Assembly: GCF_000786655.1 (NCBI RefSeq)
Contig: NZ_JROM01000022.1
Span: 119,122 to 183,121 of the forward strand
Origin: Kocuria marina
GTDB taxonomy: Bacteria; Actinomycetota; Actinomycetes; Actinomycetales; Micrococcaceae
Reading direction: 5' to 3'
DNA: 64,000 bases
Shown here: in pieces, positions 60,379 to 64,000 of the stretch
Numbering within the stretch: position 1 is the first letter of the stretch
Layout of the letters: every line of letters starts with the position of its first letter
The notes under the pieces: generated by a model
Told to the model about the DNA's origin: nothing
What the model saw: only the letters and a program-made list of their open reading frames with translations
The model's database searches: none
Made by a program: the position numbers and the translations under genes

Positions 60379-60519
60379 GTCGGCTATTCCTCACGGGATG
60401 AAAGGGTCCGGGGTCGCAATGTGGCGACCAGCAGGGACGTGCAGTAGGGGCCGGGACCGGGCAGGACTGCGCCCGGGCGCGGCGGATGCGCTTGATAGGA
60501 AGCGCTTACGTGGACTGCG

Positions 60520-61959
60520 TTACCAGGACGTGGCGTGGCGCCAGAAGAGGGTGTACTCGGGCTGGGCCCAGTGACGCTTGTACAGTGCCCAGGCACCGGC
60601 GACCAGCACCAGGTCCGCGAGCAACAGGAGGGCGTACGCCCCGTTGGTGGAGAACACCGCGAACGCGAGGATGCTCACGACCAGGTGCGCCGCACCCAGG
60701 GCCTGGGCCGTGATCTTCTCCCCGATGTAGTCCAGTTCGTAGCTCAACAGCGTGAGCATCATGAACGTCCAGGACGCCACGGCCACGGTTACCGCGAGGA
60801 GGACGTGGTGGGGCTGCAAGCCGCCCAGTAGCAGGGCGGCAGCCAGGGTCAGCACCATGCCCACCGCGCCGGTGCGCAGGACGGAGCGGTCCACCACGTA
60901 GCTGAGCAGCGTGGAGCGGGAGGCCAGCACGGGCAGTGTTTCCTTCTCGATGGCCCGGTGCAGTCCGCTGACGGCGCGGTCCACGTGCGGGGCCATGTTG
61001 ACGAAGTAGAAGTTATAGGCGAGCACCGCGGGGAGCATGGCCATGAACACCACGATCACCTGGAAGGCCCCGTCCGTGGCCAGGAACAGCACGAACTTGT
61101 CCGCCCACAACACCGATCCGAGCAGCAGTCCGCGCAGGGCGTCCGCGGCGAAGTTGCGGTGGTCCAGGCGTTCGAAGACCCGCACGTGGGACAGCTGACG
61201 GCCCATTGCCGCGATCTGGGTGGCCGCGGCGACCAGGGGCGGAAGGATCCATACGGTGGGAACCACGGCCAGCGCCAGGGCGTAGGCGCCCCATGCCACG
61301 GCCCATAGGCCGCGGCGTTCTCCCACGTTGGCGAGGACCAGGGACTGTACGAACAGCACGTGCGCGCCCAGCAACAGCAGGTAGGCGCCCATGGCCTGCC
61401 AGGACCAGCCGGTGGCCAGCCACAGCGGCAGTGCGAACAGCCCGGCGAGCGGGAGGGTCTGCAGGAACATGGCCGGCCACACCTCGCAGAAGCGCCGGGT
61501 GATCTTCTGCATGTCCCGCTCGGCCATGAGTTCACCGATCGCGCGGTACGCGGGCATGCACGCGGCCTGCGCGAGCCAGGGCACGGTGATGGAAGAGGCC
61601 AGGACCACGTGGGTCAGCTGGACGCCGCCCACGGTCGCCTCCGCCATGCGCGGGCTCACGAGCGGGAAGACGATGTTCAGGAAGATCACCGGCGAGAGGT
61701 AGAGCAACAGCTCCACCCCGCCGCGGGAGCTCCCGGCGGGTTCCGATGCGTGCTCGGCGTCCACCGGACGGGAGCCGCGCAGCACCAGGAATGCTGTGAG
61801 CAACACCAGCAGTCCGCCCGCGATGACCAGGACCTCGGCGTGTGAGCCCAGGAGGTCAAGCACCACGGGGACCAGCCCCGTGAGCAATAGGGCCAAGACG
61901 ATCGTGGCGGTACGAGTGCGACTGAAAGAATCGTGCACCAAAGTTCTCAGAGCTGTCAC
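60520..61959 (-). CDS. PelG-like polytopic membrane protein
   Basis: 479 residues with about twelve membrane segments. SVLWADKFVLFLATDG and FMAMLPAVLAYNFYFVNMAPHVD resemble the central region of PelG, the MATE-like protein that acts with PelF in Pel polysaccharide export. GTG at 61959 has GGGGGA five bases upstream; a TTG 16 codons earlier (62007) is possible. Similarity is recognised by layout and neighbourhood more than by strict motif. PelF follows after 141 bp on the same strand. Confidence 0.7.
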   Translation of the reverse strand: MTALRTLVHDSFSRTRTATIVLALLLTGLVPVVLDLLGSHAEVLVIAGGLLVLLTAFLVLRGSRPVDAEHASEPAGSSRGGVELLLYLSPVIFLNIVFPLVSPRMAEATVGGVQLTHVVLASSITVPWLAQAACMPAYRAIGELMAERDMQKITRRFCEVWPAMFLQTLPLAGLFALPLWLATGWSWQAMGAYLLLLGAHVLFVQSLVLANVGERRGLWAVAWGAYALALAVVPTVWILPPLVAAATQIAAMGRQLSHVRVFERLDHRNFAADALRGLLLGSVLWADKFVLFLATDGAFQVIVVFMAMLPAVLAYNFYFVNMAPHVDRAVSGLHRAIEKETLPVLASRSTLLSYVVDRSVLRTGAVGMVLTLAAALLLGGLQPHHVLLAVTVAVASWTFMMLTLLSYELDYIGEKITAQALGAAHLVVSILAFAVFSTNGAYALLLLADLVLVAGAWALYKRHWAQPEYTLFWRHATSW

Positions 61960-62068
61960 AGCTGTCCCCCGGGGATCCTGGCGCTTCCCGTCAGCCCCCG
62001 CTGACAAGAATTCCCCAATGCAAATGATGTGAAGGCGATGAGGCCAGTTCCGCTGTCGCCGCAGTGAA

Positions 62069-62097
62069 TATATACAGTTTATGTGTGCACTAGCAAA
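62069..62097 (-). promoter_or_regulatory. Promoter of the Pel-like cluster
   Basis: On the reverse strand TTTGCT (complement of 62092-62097), a 17-bp spacer and TATATA (complement of 62069-62074) lie about 110 bp before the PelG-like GTG. The region is unusually AT-rich for this genome. Confidence 0.6.
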
Positions 62098-62100
62098 CCA

Positions 62101-62507
62101 ATAGATGAATTGTGTCTGAACCGGAGGGGCTTGTCGTCAGTGCTTGTCATCGTGGAGTTCACCGGCGCACCGGGGGCTGATGACGGATTACCGGTTAACT
62201 ACGCGATCATGACCGGGATGCATATCGATTCAGAAAATCAATGATTACGCATAGGTTTTCACGTGCCGCTGCCGACTATCACCGGGGCGAGAGCGGGGCG
62301 GAACATGTGCCGGGAAGAGGCTCGGAATGGGTTCCCGGGATCCGGGTCCACGGGGAAATGAAGAACACCCGGACCCACGAATCGTGGGTCCGGGTGTTCA
62401 TGTGGTCGAGATCCTGCCGGAGTACGCAAGGGTCGCCCGCCACTATTTGCCAGCGGTCGACGCGTTGCGGAGAGCTCACGCCTCCACTGCTCAGCGTGAC
62501 GATTTTC
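62101..62507. other. AT-richer gap between Pel-like cluster and ISL3 remnant, no gene seen
   Basis: This stretch is lower in GC than its surroundings up to about 62270 and contains no frame with a recognisable protein. A strong hairpin (62363-62399) is its only clear structure. It may be remnant DNA from earlier insertion events. Confidence 0.5.
62363..62399. terminator. Strong hairpin in the gap
   Basis: GAACACCCGGACCCACGA (62363-62380) pairs perfectly with 62382-62399. On the reverse strand it runs into TTCATTT. No gene that would use it is now intact. Confidence 0.65.
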
Positions 62508-62531
62508 GGCTCTTCAGGATCCAGGGTGTAG
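62508..62531 (+). repeat. Left inverted repeat of an ISL3-type element
   Basis: GGCTCTTCAGGATCCAGG begins at 62508, preceded by AT-rich GATTTTC. ISL3 ends typically start GGCTCTTC and prefer AT-rich targets. The matching right end is not seen, because the element is truncated. Confidence 0.6.
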
Positions 62532-62617
62532 TTGGGGTCGGCGCGTCGGTCGCCGGATAGGGGTCGAGGCCTCCCGAAGATGAAGGTTCCTACACGCCTC
62601 ATCTGGAAGACCTCGAC

Positions 62618-63250
62618 GTGCCTGACGCTACCTTCGCCTGCCCTGACTTGACCACCTTCTGCCGTCTCGACGAGCTCGGTCTTGACGTCGTCGGTCAGCG
62701 CCTCGAGCCCGAGCAGGCGATCCTGGCCTGCCGGGTCCTGGAACCGGACCAGTGGTGCCGACGCTGCGGCTGCGAGGGCACGCCCCGCGACACCGTGGTG
62801 CGGCGCCTGGCGCACGAACCGCTGGGCTGGCGACCTACGACGCTGCTGGTCACGGTTCGCCGCTACCGGTGCACCGGGTGCGGACACGTGTGGCGCCAGG
62901 ACACCACCAAGGCGGCCGAGCCGCGGGCGAGGCTCTCCCGTCGCGGTCTGCGGTGGGCGCTGGAAGGGATCGTGTGCCAGCACCTGACCGTGGCCCGCGT
63001 CGCCGAAGGCCTGGGAGTCTCGTGGAACACCGCCAACGACGCCGTGCTGGCCGAGGGCAAGCGGGTGCTCATCGACGACCCCGGCCGGTTCGACGGGGTC
63101 AAGGTCATCGGCGTCGACGAGCACGTCTGGCGCCACACCCGCCGCGGCGACAAGTACGTCACCGTCATCATCGACCTCAACCCTCGTGGCCGAGCACAAG
63201 GGCGAGGACGCCTGACCCGTCCCACCCCGCCCACCTCGGTGGGTGTCTGA
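62618..63250 (+). pseudogene. Truncated ISL3-family transposase
   Basis: About the N-terminal 190 residues of an ISL3 transposase: zinc-finger-like WCRRCGCEG and YRCTGCGHVWRQD, the helix-turn-helix HLTVARVAEGLGVSWNTAND, and the first part of the catalytic domain, VIGVDEHVWRHTRRGDKYVTV. Normal proteins run to about 430 residues; here similarity stops at VIIDL near 63180, and the frame continues with unrelated residues to 63250. Start is GTG at 62618. In another frame after the junction GTGGCCGAGCACAAGGGCGA leads to a stop, looking like the end of a host gene. Confidence 0.85.
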
Positions 63251-63255
63251 GAATT

Positions 63256-63290
63256 GGCGGTCCGCTCCTGACGGGAGTGGGCCGCCTTTT
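63256..63290 (+). terminator. Intrinsic terminator after the ISL3 junction
   Basis: GGCGGTCCGCTCC pairs with GGGAGTGGGCCGCC (wobble pairs only), loop TGAC, followed by TTTT. It probably ended the host gene whose last codons remain after the ISL3 junction. Confidence 0.75.
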
Positions 63291-63364
63291 CCCATGTCGT
63301 GTCGTGTGAGGACCCGCACCGCGAACGGTTCGCATCCTGTCGCGGCGGCCCCTAGGCTGAATCA

Positions 63365-63466
63365 ATGCCGTCCGCCCCGAAGCGCTCCTCGCACGATCCC
63401 GGGTCGAGCGCTGCCGGTTCCGTGACCGGCGCCGCGGTCGCTTCCGCCCGAGTCGTGCCAATTTAG
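63365..63466 (+). pseudogene. 5' fragment of a gene interrupted by the IS1634-type element
   Basis: ATG at 63365 with TAGGCT six bases upstream (leaderless pattern) opens a frame of 33 codons beginning MPSAPKRSSHDPGSSAAG and ending at a TAG within the IS end. The disordered start resembles the N-terminus of a membrane or secreted protein; nothing beyond it can be identified in the window. Confidence 0.5.
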
Positions 63467-64000
63467 TGTGTTGGCCATTCGGTGCCGGTGGCGGTGAGGA
63501 TCTCGCTGGCGGTGCCGGTCAGCGGGTCGGCGGCGACGTGGGGGTGACCGGCGATGACGACGGTGACCTGTTGCAGCGGGCGTAGGGCCTGGACGATCTT
63601 CTTGATGCTCATCCCGGTCTGATCCTGCAGGTGACGGGCGACGGCCAGGGCGGTGACGACGATGGTGAGGTGGGCCTCGATGGCATCGCGGTCGTGGTGG
63701 AACATGGGCCTGGCCCGCAGGTCGGTCTTGCTCATCCGGAACGAGGCCTCGACCTGCCACAACGAGTGGTAGGAGGCGATCACCTCCGCTGCGGGCATGG
63801 TCGTGACGGGCAGGTTGGTGACGTAGCCCTTCAGCCCGGCTAGGCTGCGGGCGCGGGTCAGGGCGTCCTCGTCCAGGCGCGTCGAGCCGTTCACCGTCTT
63901 CACGAACCGCGGTGTGCGGGCTGGCTTCTCGCCGGCGATGACCGCCTTGGCGCGGTTCTCCTGCAGGGTGAGGGTGGCCCGGTCCCGTGCGGCGCGCTTG
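63463..64000 (-). CDS. IS1634-type transposase (partial, N-terminus off window)
   Basis: The reverse strand encodes the C-terminal 178 residues of an IS4/IS1634-group DDE transposase, including VASYHSLWQVEASFRMSKTD-like sequence (here VIASYHSLWQVEASFRMSK) carrying the catalytic Glu, then ARPMFHHDRDAIEAHLTIVVTALAVA. It runs open to the window edge. The stop at 63463-63465 is a few bases from the element's end, and it interrupts the gene whose start is at 63365. Confidence 0.88.
   Translation of the reverse strand, partial: KRAARDRATLTLQENRAKAVIAGEKPARTPRFVKTVNGSTRLDEDALTRARSLAGLKGYVTNLPVTTMPAAEVIASYHSLWQVEASFRMSKTDLRARPMFHHDRDAIEAHLTIVVTALAVARHLQDQTGMSIKKIVQALRPLQQVTVVIAGHPHVAADPLTGTASEILTATGTEWPTH

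Noticed and set aside
60488..60505. GCGCTT-GATAGG-AAGCGC as a terminator between PelG-like and PelF-like genes
   Set aside because: Only six pairs, no T-tract, and the two genes lie on the same strand as an apparent unit; could be chance.
62241..62531. Small open frame between the Pel-like cluster and the ISL3 remnant
   Set aside because: It spans a perfect hairpin and the IS end, and resembles no protein.

Overview
The window looks like chromosomal DNA of a high-GC Gram-positive actinobacterium, most probably the Micrococcaceae and close to Kocuria (inference from protein style and gene order; not tested by search). Support comes from the dnaK-grpE-dnaJ-hspR operon with HAIR-type operators, paired pur genes with a DUF3073 neighbour, a lutABC/lldP lactate region, many leaderless-looking starts and very high GC throughout. 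It is mostly housekeeping and transport DNA. Only the right end (about 62.1-64 kb) is clearly mobile or accessory.

Layout. 0-3.4 kb: truncated low-molecular-weight tyrosine phosphatase, a TetR regulator and a BCCT osmolyte carrier. 3.4-8 kb: HspR-controlled chaperone operon behind two HAIR operators. 8-19.5 kb: a second BCCT carrier coupled to a muconolactone-isomerase-like protein, trmB, a Bcr/CflA exporter, two AGCS alanine/glycine carriers, an APC amino-acid permease, a hexose-6-phosphate epimerase and a DoxX protein. 19.5-28.7 kb: DJ-1/PfpI protein, SDR, DEAD-box helicase, two tandem HAD phosphatases, a coupled membrane protein/GNAT/Tag run, and a three-gene envelope operon (repeat protein, holin-X, DUF3618). 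28.7-33.5 kb: clpB with its own HAIR site and a third BCCT carrier. 33.8-41.2 kb: DUF3073, purM-purF, an asparaginase-like gene and divergent purD-purC. 41.3-44.2 kb: an alkyltransferase-like gene, a histidine kinase and a tiny secreted Cys-pair peptide in one overlapping unit, divergent from the response regulator, followed by a densely structured non-coding stretch ending in a strong terminator. 44.2-50.4 kb: FadR-type regulator, lactate permease and lutABC, with a TGGT-N3-ACCA operator and a CRP-like site between the divergent units. 50.5-56 kb: SDR and thiamine genes thiO-thiS-thiG-thiF-like under a TPP riboswitch, with thiE divergent. 56-62 kb: DCC and PhzF proteins, then a Pel-like polysaccharide set (GHL15-like hydrolase, PelF, PelG). 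62.5-64 kb: a truncated ISL3 element and an IS1634-type element that interrupts a gene.

Genes acting together: dnaK/grpE/dnaJ/hspR and clpB form one HspR heat-shock circuit. lldP and lutABC import and oxidise lactate under a GntR repressor. purD/C/F/M are four steps of IMP synthesis. thiO/S/G/F and thiE make and join the thiazole moiety of thiamine. The best candidate for something undescribed is the secreted Cys-pair peptide / histidine kinase / response regulator / alkyltransferase-like locus at 41.35-43.84 kb, whose two divergent start codons share one 22-bp spacer carrying two overlapping -10 boxes. A second candidate is the 11-mer GACGACGCCGC, seen 18 times on both strands and concentrated in intergenic hairpins and disordered protein segments.
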